Source: an uncultured Clostridia bacterium
GTDB taxonomy: Bacteria; Bacillota; Clostridia; TANB77; CAG-508
NCBI GenBank assembly: GCA_947584805.1
Contig: CANPWU010000013.1
Span: 1 to 35,288, forward strand
Reading direction: 5' to 3'
Length of the DNA stretch: 35,288 nucleotides
Below the pieces are notes generated by a model. It searched no databases. It was not told where the DNA came from and worked only from the letters and a program-made list of their open reading frames with translations. The translations under genes and the position numbers were made by a program. Every line of letters starts with the position of its first letter. Within the stretch, counting starts at the first letter, position 1. Shown one piece after another: positions 8,555 to 19,813 of this stretch.

Positions 8555-9074
8555 AATGTTCAATAATTCTTCCATAACCTACAACAGTTGTATTAGAAGA
8601 AACATCTTTTAGAATAGTACTATTTGCTCCTATTTTTACATTATCGCCAATTTTTATTGGTCCTAGGACTTTTGATCCTGCTCCTATCATAACATTATTA
8701 CCTATTTTAGGATGTCTAATCACTTTATCTTTGCCAGTTCCTCCAAGAGTAACATCATGATATATTGTACAATTGTCACCAATTACAGAAGTCTCGCCAA
8801 TTACAATTCCCATTCCATGATCTATGAATAGTTTTTTACCTATTTTTGCTCCTGGATGTATTTCAATTCCTGTAAAGAATCTTCCAATTTGAGATATTAA
8901 TCTTGCAAAGAAAAACAATTTATGCATATATAAAAAATGAGCTAATTTATGAAAAACTAATATATGAAAACCCGGATATAACAAAACAGCTTGAATTATG
9001 CTATTACATGCTGGATCCTTTGATCTTATATTTTTGGCATCTTCATAAAACTCTTTTAGTAGTCTAATAATCAT
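8553..9074 (-). CDS. cysE: Serine O-acetyltransferase
   Basis: 173 aa, short SAT form. Acetylates serine with acetyl-CoA for cysteine synthesis. It has the N-terminal helical part ([17 protein letters not shown]), then the left-handed beta-helix of hexapeptide repeats: [46 protein letters not shown]. The catalytic DHG with H and the YHDVTLGG active-site motif are intact. The C-terminus ends early ([10 protein letters not shown]) compared with longer enzymes, a region involved in cysteine feedback, so control may differ. Frame intact, no in-frame CGG. No cysK neighbour in the window. Confidence 0.93.
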   Translation of the reverse strand: MIIRLLKEFYEDAKNIRSKDPACNSIIQAVLLYPGFHILVFHKLAHFLYMHKLFFFARLISQIGRFFTGIEIHPGAKIGKKLFIDHGMGIVIGETSVIGDNCTIYHDVTLGGTGKDKVIRHPKIGNNVMIGAGSKVLGPIKIGDNVKIGANSTILKDVSSNTTVVGYGRIIEH

Positions 9075-9187
9075 CTTTTACCTCTTTTAATTGTTTTATA
9101 ATTTAAACATTCTATATATATGATATTAAAAAATAATAAAATTGTTCTTATTATTAGTTTGCATAATTTTGCTTTTCTTGGTTTAAT

Positions 9188-9216
9188 TTGACTTTATGTT
9201 GATTTGATGCTATAAT
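9188..9216 (+). promoter_or_regulatory. Near-consensus promoter of orphan gene 1
   Basis: TTGACT (9188-9193), 17-bp spacer, TATAAT (9211-9216). The leader has a short CAGCT-AA-AGCTG hairpin, and an AGCAC that could pair with GTGCT beside the ribosome site. Confidence 0.8.
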
Positions 9217-9278
9217 ATAAGTATATAAAGCACCAGCTAAAGCTGTGTGAAATACATTTTAAAAAGGAGTGCTACACA

Positions 9279-9698
9279 ATGACAATGAACACCCAGATCT
9301 CCGAGGCTATGGTAGGTCATGCTGACCTGGTTGGCACCGAACTCAGCAGAGAGCAGATCAAGGATTTGAATGCTCGTATGAGTAAGACAAATTCCCCTTT
9401 CTGCATTTTGACTGCCGCAGTTTCCATCATGGGAAGCTGCAACGAGGACGCCAATCTCTTCATCAACATGATCGCGAGCGGCCACGAGTACAGCCCCTTT
9501 GAGATGAATCTTCCTCTCAAGGGATCCATGGCTCGTGACAGGATCAACAAGAGGCTTCACGATGCCATGACCGCAAAAACGTCTGCTCCCTTCGATGCCA
9601 TGCAAGCTTTCTTCCAGGAGATTGCGGACTGCTGCACCTTTGGTCAGCCTGTCAAATTTCCTCAGAAAGCTGCACCGGCTGAAGAGGCCAAGGAGTAA
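9279..9698 (+). CDS. Orphan protein 1 (139 aa), GC-rich codon use
   Basis: No family recognised. The ATG at 9279 follows AAAAAGGAGTGCTACACA. Mixed-charge soluble protein without signal peptide or membrane segment: MTMNTQISEAMVGHAD, then a helical-looking middle with two Cys-containing patches (CILTAAVSIMGSC and ADCCTF) and a low-complexity tail KAAPAEEAKE. Codon choice is strikingly different from all neighbours: many NNC/NNG codons such as CTG, ATC, GCC and AAC in a genome that otherwise avoids them, suggesting foreign origin or different selection. It has its own near-consensus promoter and a strong GC-rich terminator, so it is a stand-alone, probably well-expressed gene. It contains no in-frame CGG; Arg is CGT, AGA or AGG. 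Confidence 0.75.
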   Translation: MTMNTQISEAMVGHADLVGTELSREQIKDLNARMSKTNSPFCILTAAVSIMGSCNEDANLFINMIASGHEYSPFEMNLPLKGSMARDRINKRLHDAMTAKTSAPFDAMQAFFQEIADCCTFGQPVKFPQKAAPAEEAKE

Positions 9699-9716
9699 TG
9701 TGGCAAAACTCCAAAA

Positions 9717-9750
9717 CGGGAGGTTCTATTTATTGAACCTCCCGCTTTTT
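9717..9750 (+). terminator. Strong terminator of orphan gene 1
   Basis: CGGGAGGTTC and GAACCTCCCG form a perfect 10-bp stem with loop TATTTATT, then C and five T. It is the most GC-rich terminator in the window and also faces the 3' end of obg. Confidence 0.92.
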
Positions 9751-9761
9751 ATATATCTTAT

Positions 9762-11041
<1,280 letters not shown>

Positions 11042-11049
11042 ATAGCCCC

Positions 11050-12063
11050 CTAATCTTCAAAATAATCAAGCATCATTGCTTTTTTTACTCTTTTCATTGT
11101 CTTCTTTGCTTCTTCTCTTGCTTTTTCAGTTCCTTCTTTTAGTATCTTATCAACAATTTCAGGATGTTCTTCATAATATTTTCTTTTTTCTCTAATTGGT
11201 TCTAATTCTTTGTTTATATTTTTAGCTAGTTCTTTTTTGCAAGCTACACATCCTCTTTTACCTTCTTTACATTCACTGCATACTGCTTTGCATTCTTCAT
11301 CTGTACTAAATAATTTGTGATAGTAATATACCATACATACATTAGGATTTCCTAAATCATCTTTTTTTATTCTGTTTGGATCTGTTACTGCACTCATAAC
11401 TTTTTTATTAACTTCTTCTTCAGGATCTGACAAATATATTGCATTCCCTAAAGATTTTCCCATCTTTTCATTTCCATCTAAGCCTTTTATTCTTTTACTA
11501 TTTGACAAAACTGCTTCTGGCTCTTTTAAAACTTCTCCATATATACTATTAAATTTTCTTACTATCTCACGGCATTGTTCAATTAATGGAAGTTGATCTT
11601 CTCCAACTGGAACAAGTTCTCCATTAAAAGCAGTAATATCTGCAGCTTGGCTTACAGGATAACCTAAAAAACCATAAGTTACACTTTCTCCAAATATTTC
11701 TTTTTTTTGTGCTATTTCTGTCTTAACAGTTGGATTCCTTTCTAACCTAGCTATTGTAACTAAGTTAGAATAAAATACTGTAAGCTCTGCTGTTTCTGGT
11801 ACAAGTGATTGGATATATATAGTTGTTTTTTCAGGATCAATTCCAACTGACAAATAATCTATTGCAACTTCTCTAACATTTTTTCTAACTTTTTCAGGAT
11901 TATTAAAATTATCTGTTAATGCTTGAACATCTGCAATCAAAATATATGGATCATATATTCCTTCATTTTGCATTTTCACTCTATTTTTTAAAGACCCAAA
12001 GTAATGGCCTATATGCAAACGACCTGTTGGCCTATCACCTGTAAGTATTCTCTTTTTTTCCAA
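11050..12063 (-). CDS. trpS: Tryptophanyl-tRNA synthetase
   Basis: Class I synthetase charging tRNA-Trp, about 337 aa. Motifs: TGDRPTGRLHIGHYFG (HIGH box), SQAADI, PVGEDQLPLIE, and KMGKSLGNAIYLSD (KMSKS equivalent). It has an inserted Cys cluster CKAVCSECKEGKRGCVAC near the C-terminus, a likely structural metal site seen in some bacterial TrpRS. Start choice: an ATG at 12072 overlaps the ribosome site (AAGGAGATG), whereas TTG at 12063 is 9 nt from AGGAG and gives MEKKRILTGDRPTG as in the family, so I take TTG. No CGG codon. No T-box leader motif upstream; element C lies there instead. Confidence 0.95.
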   Translation of the reverse strand: MEKKRILTGDRPTGRLHIGHYFGSLKNRVKMQNEGIYDPYILIADVQALTDNFNNPEKVRKNVREVAIDYLSVGIDPEKTTIYIQSLVPETAELTVFYSNLVTIARLERNPTVKTEIAQKKEIFGESVTYGFLGYPVSQAADITAFNGELVPVGEDQLPLIEQCREIVRKFNSIYGEVLKEPEAVLSNSKRIKGLDGNEKMGKSLGNAIYLSDPEEEVNKKVMSAVTDPNRIKKDDLGNPNVCMVYYYHKLFSTDEECKAVCSECKEGKRGCVACKKELAKNINKELEPIREKRKYYEEHPEIVDKILKEGTEKAREEAKKTMKRVKKAMMLDYFED

Positions 12064-12108
12064 AACCTTCATCTCCTTTTTGTTTTAAATTATTCATTAC
12101 AAATAGTT

Positions 12109-12291
12109 AAATTAAGTAATCAAAAAATAGAGTAAGGAGCGCTGGAATGTTTTCGCTGTTAGGAATTGTTTAATTTTAAGATGAGGGATGTTCACAGCTT
12201 GACGTGAAAGAGGCTCATCTTAAAATTTTACAATTCCTACGAGAAAATCAATGACAAAGCGAGTGAACGACATTTTTTGATTACTTAATTT
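12109..12291. repeat. Structured palindromic element C
   Basis: 20-bp perfect arms (12109-12128 and 12272-12291) enclose a 143-bp interior with nested inverted repeats: GTTAGGAATTGT with ACAATTCCTAC, a 12-bp perfect TTTTAAGATGAG with CTCATCTTAAAA, and TTCAC with GTGAA. The architecture (AT-rich perfect arms around a GC-richer multi-stem core) is like elements A and B but the core sequence differs. It fills the rpiB-trpS gap, ending 3 bp from the rpiB stop. No ORF and no T-box signature. Confidence 0.7.
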
Positions 12292-12294
12292 ATT

Positions 12295-12741
12295 TTATTT
12301 CATATTTTCTTTTTCAATTTCAGAAATCAAATTAATCCTTGCTTCATGTCTTCCGCCCTCAAATTCAGTTGCTAAAAACATTCTTAATATGCAAATTGCT
12401 TCATTTACTGTTATATAATCAGCGCCTAGTGCTAAAACATTTGCATTATTATGCATTCTTGCAAATTTTGCTGTTTGTTCTTGATAGCAAGGAGCACATC
12501 TTACTCCTTTGAATTTATTTGCACACATAGACATTCCAATTCCTGATCTGCAAATTAAAATGCCCATATCTGCTTTTTTATTTGAAACATCGCTTGCAAC
12601 TGCTTTTGCAATGTTTGGGTAATCAACACTTTCTTCTGAAAAGCATCCTTTATCTTCAAAAGGAATTTCTTTTTCATTTAAGTATTTCTTTATCTCCTCT
12701 TTTAATTTAAATCCTCCATGATCTGCTCCAATTACTATCAT
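12295..12741 (-). CDS. rpiB: Ribose-5-phosphate isomerase B
   Basis: 148 aa; interconverts ribose-5-P and ribulose-5-P in the pentose phosphate path. The N-terminal MIVIGADHGGFKLKEEIK carries the phosphate-binding DHGG. The catalytic Cys lies in GILICRSGIGMSMCANK, where most relatives have ICGTGIG; the Arg (AGA) in place of Gly is a mild departure. The C-terminal GGRHEARI is typical. ATG at 12741 with GGAGGAAAAAAT. It lies 19 bp downstream of thrS and is probably cotranscribed. Allose-6-phosphate isomerase activity or a galactose-6-P isomerase role cannot be excluded. Intact frame, no in-frame CGG. Confidence 0.92.
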   Translation of the reverse strand: MIVIGADHGGFKLKEEIKKYLNEKEIPFEDKGCFSEESVDYPNIAKAVASDVSNKKADMGILICRSGIGMSMCANKFKGVRCAPCYQEQTAKFARMHNNANVLALGADYITVNEAICILRMFLATEFEGGRHEARINLISEIEKENMK

Positions 12742-12760
12742 ATTTTTTCCTCCTTATATT

Positions 12761-14695
12761 TTAATCTCTTGCAAAATTTTTAATTTCTTCGCAAACTTTA
12801 TTTATAAATTCTTTTGCATTCATTTGTCCAATGTCGCCTTGTTTTCTTGAGCGAACTCCTACTGTTCCATTTGTGGCTTCCTTTTCTCCAACAACTAACA
12901 TATATGGAACTTTTTCCATTTGAGCTTCTCTAATTTTATAGCCTATCTTCTCATTTCTATCATCTACTTCTACCCTAACATTTTTATCCATTAGTTCTTT
13001 TTGTATTTTTGAAGCATATTCTAATTGATTATCTGATATTGGTAATATCTTTACTTGTACTGGTGCAAGCCATAATGGAAATGCTCCTTTAGTTTCTTCT
13101 ATCAAGAATGATAAAAATCTATCAAATGTTCCAAGTATAGCTCTATGAATTACAACTGGTCTATGTGCTGCCCCATCTTCTCCAATATATTCTAGTTCAA
13201 ATCTTTCAGGTAACAAGAAGTCTAATTGGCATGTAGATATTGTTACATCATGTCCTAAAGCAGTTTTAATTTGAACATCTAGTTTAGGTCCGTAAAATGC
13301 AGCTTCTCCTTTAGCTTCATAGAAATCCATTCCAAGTTCTGTTAATATTTCACGAAGTTCGCTTTCTGCTTTATTCCACATCTCATCATCATCAAAATAT
13401 TTTTCTTTATTCTCTTTATCTCTTAAAGATAATCTGAAAGAATAATTTTCAAATCCGAAATCTTTATATACTGAAAGTATTAAATCTACTACTTTTCTAA
13501 CTTCTTCTTTTATTTGATCTGGTCTTACAAAAAGGTGAGCATCGTTTTGACACATTTCACGAACTCTCTCTAATCCACATACACTTCCACTATCTTCAAA
13601 TCTAAAGTCATGTGCAAGTTCTCCAATTCTTATTGGAAGTTCTCTATATGAATGCATTTTGTTTTTATATATTAGCATATGGTGTGGGCAGTTCATAGGT
13701 CTTAAAACAAGTTCTTCTGTATCAATTTTCATAACTGGGAACATATCTTCTTTATAGTGATCCCAATGCCCGCTTGTCTTATATAAATCTACATTTGCCA
13801 TTGAAGGTGTATAAACATGTTTATAGCCAAGCTTTACTTCTTTATCTTGTATATATCTTTCTAGTAATCTTCTGACAGTTGCACCATTTGGTAAATACAT
13901 AGGAAGTCCTGAGCCAACTAATGGATGTGTCATAAATAATTCTAAGTCTTTTCCTATTTTTCTATGATCTCTTTGTTTTGCTTCTTCAAGTGCTTGCATA
14001 TATTCATCTAAGTCACTTTGTTTAGGGAAAGATATAGCATAAATTCTTTGTAACATTTTGTTTTTCTCGCTACCTCTCCAATAAGCTCCTGATGAAGATA
14101 ATATTTTAATCTTTTTAATTTTTCCAGTACTCTCTAAGTGAGGTCCTGCACAAAGATCTGTAAATTCTCCTTGTTTATAGAAAGAAATTTCTTCTCCTTC
14201 TGGTAAATCTTCTATTAGTTCTACTTTGTATGGCTCATTCTTCTCTTTCATAAAAGCAATTGCTTCTTTTCTTGAAAGAGTATATCTTTCTATTTTTAAG
14301 TCTTCCTTTATTATTTTATTCATTTCTTCTTCAATTTTTAACTTATCGTCTTCGGTGAAAGGGGTATCCACATCAAAATCATAATAAAATCCATCATCTA
14401 TTGAAGGACCTATTGCAAGTTTTACATCTGGAAATAATCTCTTTATTGCTTGTGCCATAATGTGTGATGAAGTATGCCAATAAGCTTTCTTTCCATCTAA
14501 GCTATTATCAAATGTAAGAATTTCTACATTTGAATCTTTTTCTAAAGTATATCTTAGATCACGTACTTTTCCATCAACTAATGCTGCTGTCATATTTCTT
14601 GCTAAACCTTCACTTATATTTTTTGCAAGTTCTAAGCAAGAAATTCCTTTTTCTACTTCTTTTTTACTACCATCTTTTAAAATTACATTAATCAT
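12761..14695 (-). CDS. thrS: Threonyl-tRNA synthetase
   Basis: 644 aa, full length. TGS domain at 1-60, then the editing (second additional) domain with HTSSHIMAQAI and the metal-site cysteine in TDLCAGPHL. The class II catalytic core follows with motif 2-like FRFEDSGSVCGLERVREM, the zinc-binding MNCPHHM, and motif 3 FDRFLSFLIEE. The C-terminal anticodon domain starts at PVQVKILPI. Ligates Thr to tRNA-Thr; its substrate tRNA-Thr(CGU) is also in the window. ATG at 14695 behind AGGGGGTATACGAT. No CGG triplet in over 600 codons, and no frame break. The upstream region is short, with no T-box seen. Confidence 0.98.
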   Translation of the reverse strand: MINVILKDGSKKEVEKGISCLELAKNISEGLARNMTAALVDGKVRDLRYTLEKDSNVEILTFDNSLDGKKAYWHTSSHIMAQAIKRLFPDVKLAIGPSIDDGFYYDFDVDTPFTEDDKLKIEEEMNKIIKEDLKIERYTLSRKEAIAFMKEKNEPYKVELIEDLPEGEEISFYKQGEFTDLCAGPHLESTGKIKKIKILSSSGAYWRGSEKNKMLQRIYAISFPKQSDLDEYMQALEEAKQRDHRKIGKDLELFMTHPLVGSGLPMYLPNGATVRRLLERYIQDKEVKLGYKHVYTPSMANVDLYKTSGHWDHYKEDMFPVMKIDTEELVLRPMNCPHHMLIYKNKMHSYRELPIRIGELAHDFRFEDSGSVCGLERVREMCQNDAHLFVRPDQIKEEVRKVVDLILSVYKDFGFENYSFRLSLRDKENKEKYFDDDEMWNKAESELREILTELGMDFYEAKGEAAFYGPKLDVQIKTALGHDVTISTCQLDFLLPERFELEYIGEDGAAHRPVVIHRAILGTFDRFLSFLIEETKGAFPLWLAPVQVKILPISDNQLEYASKIQKELMDKNVRVEVDDRNEKIGYKIREAQMEKVPYMLVVGEKEATNGTVGVRSRKQGDIGQMNAKEFINKVCEEIKNFARD

Positions 14696-14774
14696 ATCGT
14701 ATACCCCCTATATTTACTTGTATTTTATAATTATACTACAAAGGGTTTATAAAATCAATAAAAATAGTTTAAAA

Positions 14775-14797
14775 AAAGAGTGCCTTTTGCACTCTTT
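14775..14797 (-). terminator. Terminator of asnS
   Basis: AAAGAGTG and CACTCTTT form a stem on a 7-nt loop with a T-run downstream on the minus strand, directly after the asnS stop. Confidence 0.8.
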
Positions 14798-14805
14798 AAT
14801 TTATT

Positions 14806-16197
14806 TTAAAATTCACAATTTTTTGGCGTTCTTGGGAAAGGAATTACATCACGAATATTTTGCATACCTGTAACATACATGATCGCTCTTTCAAATCCTA
14901 ATCCAAATCCACTATGAGGAACACTTCCATATCTTCTTAAGTCTTCATACCACCAATAATCTTTTTCATCAAGACCGAATTTATCAATTTTACCTTTTAG
15001 TACTTGTAAATCATCTTCCCTTTGGCTTCCACCAATTATTTCTCCAATTCCAGGAGCTAAAAGGTCAGCTGCCGCAACAGTCTTTCCATCAGGATTTTGT
15101 TTCATGTAAAATGCTTTAATTTCTGCTGGATAATCGGTAACAAATACAGGCTTTTTGAATATTTTTTCGCTTAAATATCTTTCGTGCTCTGTTTGTAAAT
15201 CTATTCCCCATGATACCTTAAATTCAAATTCATCGTTATGCTTTTCAAGTTCTTTTACTGCATCAGTATATGAAATTCTTCCAAATTCAGAATTTAGAAC
15301 ATTATTTAATCTTTCAAGTAATGTTTTATCAACAAAATTATTAAAGAATTCCATTTCTTCTGGACAATTATCTAAAACATATCTAATAATATATTTTAGC
15401 ATGTCCTCTGCTAAATCCATATCATCTTTTAGATTTGCAAAGCATATTTCAGGTTCTATCATCCAGAACTCTGCCGCGTGTTTAACTGTATTAGAATTTT
15501 CTGCTCTAAATGTTGGTCCAAATGTATATACATTTCTAAATGCAAATGCATATGTTTCAACGTCTAATTGTCCACTAACTGTTAAGTGTGCTGGTTTTCC
15601 AAAGAAATCTTTTGAATAATCAACATTTCCATCTTCTGTTTTTGGTACATTATTTAAATCAAAAGAGTTTACGTTAAACATTTCTCCTGCACCTTCACAG
15701 TCACTTCCTGTAATTAATGGAGTATGAACATATACGAATCCTCTTTCTTGGAAAAATTTGTGAATTGCATAAGATAAAACTGAACGAACTCTAAATACTG
15801 CGTTAAATGTATTTGTTCTAGGACGTAAATGTGCAATAGTTCTTAAATATTCAAAAGTATGACGTTTCTTTTGAAGTGGATATTCGCTATCTGCTAAATC
15901 AATTACTTCTACTTTAGTCGCATGTATTTCAAAAGCTTGTTTAGCTCCTTCTGTTTTAACAAAATTTCCTGTAACAATAATTGATGAACTTATTGTAAGC
16001 TTGCAAACCTCGTTAAAATTAGCAAGCTTTTCATCAAATACAACTTGTATGTTATTAAAAAAGCTTCCATCATTTACTTCTAAAAATCCAAAGTTTTTTG
16101 AATCTCTAACAGTTCTTACCCAACCTGAAATTTGAACTTCTTTTCCATAAAATTTTTCTGGGTTTCTAAATAACTCTTTTATAATTACCTTTTCCAT
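14806..16197 (-). CDS. asnS: Asparaginyl-tRNA synthetase
   Basis: 463 aa class IIb synthetase. N-terminal OB-fold anticodon domain ([25 protein letters not shown]), then the catalytic core with [42 protein letters not shown] (motif 2 region) and the motif 3 segment [27 protein letters not shown]. Residues specific for AsnRS rather than AspRS are present (for example FRAENSNT). ATG at 16197 with GGAAGGATGG and the promoter at 16295-16323. Frame intact; glycines use plain GGN and no in-frame CGG occurs. Monocistronic. Confidence 0.98.
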   Translation of the reverse strand: MEKVIIKELFRNPEKFYGKEVQISGWVRTVRDSKNFGFLEVNDGSFFNNIQVVFDEKLANFNEVCKLTISSSIIVTGNFVKTEGAKQAFEIHATKVEVIDLADSEYPLQKKRHTFEYLRTIAHLRPRTNTFNAVFRVRSVLSYAIHKFFQERGFVYVHTPLITGSDCEGAGEMFNVNSFDLNNVPKTEDGNVDYSKDFFGKPAHLTVSGQLDVETYAFAFRNVYTFGPTFRAENSNTVKHAAEFWMIEPEICFANLKDDMDLAEDMLKYIIRYVLDNCPEEMEFFNNFVDKTLLERLNNVLNSEFGRISYTDAVKELEKHNDEFEFKVSWGIDLQTEHERYLSEKIFKKPVFVTDYPAEIKAFYMKQNPDGKTVAAADLLAPGIGEIIGGSQREDDLQVLKGKIDKFGLDEKDYWWYEDLRRYGSVPHSGFGLGFERAIMYVTGMQNIRDVIPFPRTPKNCEF

Positions 16198-16294
16198 AAA
16201 AATACCATCCTTCCAAGGATAAATTAAGTTTATATAAAATTTCTATATTTTGTTTTATTAAAGTTTACCCTTTTATTGCATTAATTTAATCAAT

Positions 16295-16323
16295 ATTATA
16301 TAAAAAAACTTTGCATAATTCAA
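16295..16323 (-). promoter_or_regulatory. Promoter of asnS
   Basis: Minus strand TTGAAT (16323-16318), 17-bp spacer, TATAAT (16300-16295), about 100 bp before the asnS ATG and between copA and asnS. Confidence 0.7.
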
Positions 16324-16339
16324 GTAAATTTTATAATTT

Positions 16340-18542
16340 TTATCTTTTTAGCCTCAATGCATTAAGTATAACCGTTATGCTGCTTAGCACCATTGCAAAG
16401 CTTGCAAACATTGGATTTATCGAAATTCCAAATGGTTTTAAAACTCCAACTGCAATTGGAATCATGAGGAAATTATAGAAAAATGCCCAGAACAAGTTTT
16501 GATTTATATTTCTTATTGTTCTTTTACTTATATCCATTAATTTAACTATACTCATTAAATCAGAATTTGTAAGTATTACGTCAGAAGAATCCATTGCAAT
16601 ATCTGTTCCTGTATTTACGCTTACACCTATATCACATGATGTTAAGGCAGGACTATCGTTAATTCCATCTCCGCACATCATTACAAACTTGTTTTCTTCT
16701 TTTAATTTCTTTATAGTATTTGCCTTTTCGCTAGGTAAAACATTTGCAATTACTTTTGTTATTCCTATATCTTTTGCAATAAATGAAGCTGTTTTTTCAT
16801 TGTCTCCGAGTGAGCATTATTGTTTCTATTTTATTTTTATTTAATGTAGATATAACTTCTTTTACATTTTCTTTTACAATGTCGTTTATTCCAATAATTG
16901 CAATTATTTTTTCATTTTCTACAACATATACAATACTATTTCCTTTTTCTGATAAAGCTTTTTCATCTTCTTTATGAGTATTTTCTATGCCATAATTTTC
17001 TAGCATTTTTGAATTTCCTAAAAGAATCTCTTTTCTATCTACTTCTGCCTTTATTCCAAAACCTGCAATATTTTCAAAACTACTTACTTCTAATTTTTCT
17101 AACTTGTTTTCGTCTAAATAATCTGTAAACGCTTTTCCTATTGGGTGTGTAGATTTTGCTTCAATGCTTCCGTACTATTTGCATTAAGTTTTTTTCTTGA
17201 ATATCAGAATAATTTATAATTTCAGATACTTTTAATTTTCCGTATGTTAAAGTTCCAGTTTTATCAAAAACTATTGTATTTACTTTTTGTGCATTCTCTA
17301 ATATCTCGCTCTTTTTTATGAGTATTCCGATTTTTTGCGCTATATCCTTCTGCAATTACAATTGCAAGAGGTGTTGCGAGCCCCAAGCTACATGGACAAG
17401 CAACAACTAAAACTGTAACGAAAGTAGTTATTGCATTTTCTATTCCTTGACCAATAAGTAAATATACTATGAACGTTATAATTGCAATTGCAATTACAGT
17501 TGGAACAAATACTCCAGAAACCTTATCTGCAATTTTAGCAATTGGAGCTTTTGTGTTGCTTGCTTCTACAACTAATCTTACAATCTCTGAAATTGTACTT
17601 TCTCTGCCTATTCTTTCAGCTTTGTATTCTATATATCCGTCATAATTTATGCTTCCTGCAATTACTTTATTTCCTATATCTTTTGATACAGGCTTACTTT
17701 CTCCAGTAATAAAAGATTCATCTAAGTGTGCTTTTCCAAAAACTATTTCACCGATCTACTGCGATTTTTTCTCCAGGTCTTGAAATTACAATATCTCCTT
17801 TATTTATTTCATCAAGAGTTACTGTTTTTTCTACTCCATCAATTTTTATAACTGCAGAATTTGGTGTTATTTCTACTAATTTTTGTATAGCTTCTTTTGT
17901 CTTATCTTTACTTATTCCGTCAATATATCTTCCAAGTTTTATAAAATATATAACTATCGCAGCTGATTCAAAATATAAATTCATAACCTCATGGTGATTA
18001 CCTGAAAATACAAGATACATATTGTATAAGCTATAACCAAGACTTGAAATTACTCCTATTCCAACTAATGTATCCATATTAGGTGTTCCATGAATTAAAT
18101 TTTTATATCCGTTTTTTAATATGTCAAAACCATACCACAAAAATGCACATGTAAGTAGTAAAAGACATATCATATAATTTGTGCTATTTGTATGTGGGTT
18201 TAAAAATTCAATGCTAGGCAAATTAATCATATGTCCCATAGAAACATACATAAGAAAAATCGCAAGTATAGTAAATATTATAAATTTTATTGTTTCTTTT
18301 TTGCTTTGCTTTTCTAACTTTATTTCTTTAAATTCACCTAATGATTTAAATCCTGCTTGTTCTACAAATTTCTCTAAATTTTCTATATTTAGCAATTTTT
18401 CATCATATTCAATAGTAGCATTTGCCATTACTAAATTAACACTAGCAGATTTTACTCCATTTTGTTTATTTAAATATTTCTCGAGTCCGTTAGAACAAGC
18501 TGAACACGTCATACCATCAATAGCAAGTATTATCTTTTTCAT
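16340..18542 (-). CDS. copA: Copper-exporting P1B-type ATPase, four CGGN sites
   Basis: Pumps Cu(I) out of the cytoplasm. 732 aa once CGGN is read as Gly. Order: heavy-metal domain GMTCSAC (residues 11-17), membrane helices, actuator domain with GEKIAVDG(264)[26 protein letters not shown] in the transport helix, SAKNG(405)[15 protein letters not shown] (phosphorylated Asp), IVG(457)[13 protein letters not shown] (the HP motif), MLTG(578)DNEKTAS (the TGD motif) and [13 protein letters not shown]. Sites (first base) are CGGT 17753, CGGA 17329, CGGA 17172 and CGGA 16808. As triplets the gene is five fragments with TGD and VDGE destroyed; with the rule every motif is perfect. The CPC motif is followed by Ser rather than the usual Ala. 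Preceded by copZ. Confidence 0.97.
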
Positions 18543-18560
18543 ATGACGAATCTCTCCTTT

Positions 18561-18767
18561 TTATCTCTTTACTTCATAACCAATATCTTCTAATTTCTCT
18601 TCTATTACTTTTTGATCTACATCTTTATTTAGAGTTACTTTAACTGTTCCATCATTATGATTTGCTATAACTCCTTCTACTCCATCTATTGTTTTTACTG
18701 CATTTTGTACTCTGTTTTCGCATCCTGTGCACATCATTCCTTCAATTTTTATAACTAATTCTTTCAT
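18561..18767 (-). CDS. copZ: Copper chaperone, heavy-metal-associated domain
   Basis: 68 aa single HMA domain: MMCTGC metal-binding CxxC near residue 12-17, beta-alpha-beta-beta-alpha-beta pattern, ending IGYEVKR. Hands Cu(I) to CopA, encoded 18 bp downstream. The start ATG at 18767 has a poor ribosome site directly before it; the good AAAGGAG lies about 38 nt upstream, separated by a 25-nt palindrome (18778-18802) that could fold and bring them together. A three-codon ORF (ATG ATA ATT TAA) starts right behind that AAAGGAG. No CGG. Confidence 0.9.
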   Translation of the reverse strand: MKELVIKIEGMMCTGCENRVQNAVKTIDGVEGVIANHNDGTVKVTLNKDVDQKVIEEKLEDIGYEVKR

Positions 18768-18777
18768 AATTTATTTT

Positions 18778-18802
18778 GTATGATAAATTTAAATTATCAT
18801 AC
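18778..18802. promoter_or_regulatory. 25-bp palindrome in the copZ leader
   Basis: GTATGATAA and TTATCATAC are perfect 9-bp arms around TTTAAAT. It could be an operator for a copper repressor or an mRNA hairpin between the AAAGGAG at 18803-18810 and the copZ ATG. No repressor gene is nearby. Confidence 0.55.
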
Positions 18803-18831
18803 GCTCCTTTCTTTAAATATTAATATTATTA

Positions 18832-18861
18832 CATAAAAGCAAATAGCCTATTACTACTTGC
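18832..18861 (-). terminator. Terminator of the DUF362-type gene
   Basis: Minus strand GCAAGTAG and CTATTTGC pair (one G-T) around a 7-nt loop, followed by TTTTATG, just past the stop at 18882. It separates the Fe-S cluster from copZ-copA. Confidence 0.65.
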
Positions 18862-18881
18862 CTTTATATTTATTATTTTGA

Positions 18882-19758
18882 TTAAACTTCAATTAGTTCA
18901 TATTCTTTATTTCCAATTCCAAGATCATAAGCAGCATCTATTGTATGTGTTCCATGTCTTGAATTTATTCTTTCGAGTAAGTGGTCTCTTCCTGGATCAT
19001 CTGATTTTTTAACTAAATCTATACACGCCATATCTATTGCTACTGGATCGTTAGACGCAAGTATTCCAATATCTTTCATGCAAGGGTCTTCTGCGACACT
19101 GCAGCAGTCACAATCTACTGACATATTGCACATTACATTAATATATGCTATATTATCTCCAAAATATTTTACTACTGAAGATGCAGCATCTGCCATAGAT
19201 TCTAGAAATTTAATTTGGTCAGTTCTAAACATATCTTCATATGAGCCATTTGCTCCTGCACAGTGAATATATCTCTTTCCTTTTCCTGATGCAACTCCAA
19301 TTGATAATTGCTTTAGAGCTCCTCCGTATCCTCCCATTGGATGTCCTTTAAAATGTGAAAGAACTAACATTGAATCATATTTTTCTATATCTTTTCCAAC
19401 ATAATTCTTTTTTATAACTTTTCCATTTGGAATTTCTAGAACTTTATCAGGTCCTTCAGCGTCCATAATATCAACATTAAAATATTTTGACCATCCATGA
19501 TTTTCCATTAACTTTACATGCTTTTCCGTAGTATCTCTTTCTCCGTCATAAGCAGTATTGCATTCAACAATTGTTCCTCCGAAGTTTTTCTACTATTGGT
19601 TTTACAAATTCAGGTCTAAGATAATTTTGGTTTCCTTCTTCTCCTGAATGTATTTTTATAGCTACCTTTCCTGGTAACTCTTTTTGTAACATTTCAAACA
19701 TCTTCACAACGTTTTCTGGGGTAATTTCTCTTGTAAAATATACTTTAGATTTTTCCAT
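18882..19758 (-). CDS. DUF362-type Fe-S center protein, one CGGN site
   Basis: 291 aa with CGGA (19581-19578) read as Gly60. The N-terminal part KVYFTREITPENVVKMFEML, then VAIKIHSGEEGNQNYLRPEF, VEKLG(60)GTIVECNTAYDGERDTTEKH, LSHFKGHPMGGYGGALKQLSIGVASGKGK, and a Cys cluster MCNMSVDCDCCSVAEDPCM. This matches DUF362-domain proteins, widespread in anaerobes and thought to bind iron-sulfur clusters. The physiological role is unknown. Without the quadruplet, the frame stops after EKLRRNNC. It lies 55 bp after ogt with its own AAAAAGGAGGAATC site and may be part of the suf-mnmA transcript. Confidence 0.88.
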
Positions 19759-19813
19759 AAGATTCCTCCTTTTTATTATTATTTATATATTTAATTTTTA
19801 CATTTTTTGTAAA

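Noticed and set aside
9237..9605. Minus-strand ORF opposite orphan gene 1
   Set aside because: It arises from the low stop density of the GC-rich stretch; promoter, ribosome site and terminator all support the plus strand.
12109..12291. T-box leader of trpS
   Set aside because: No T-box antiterminator consensus is visible, and the element has symmetric arms at both gene borders like the other repeats.
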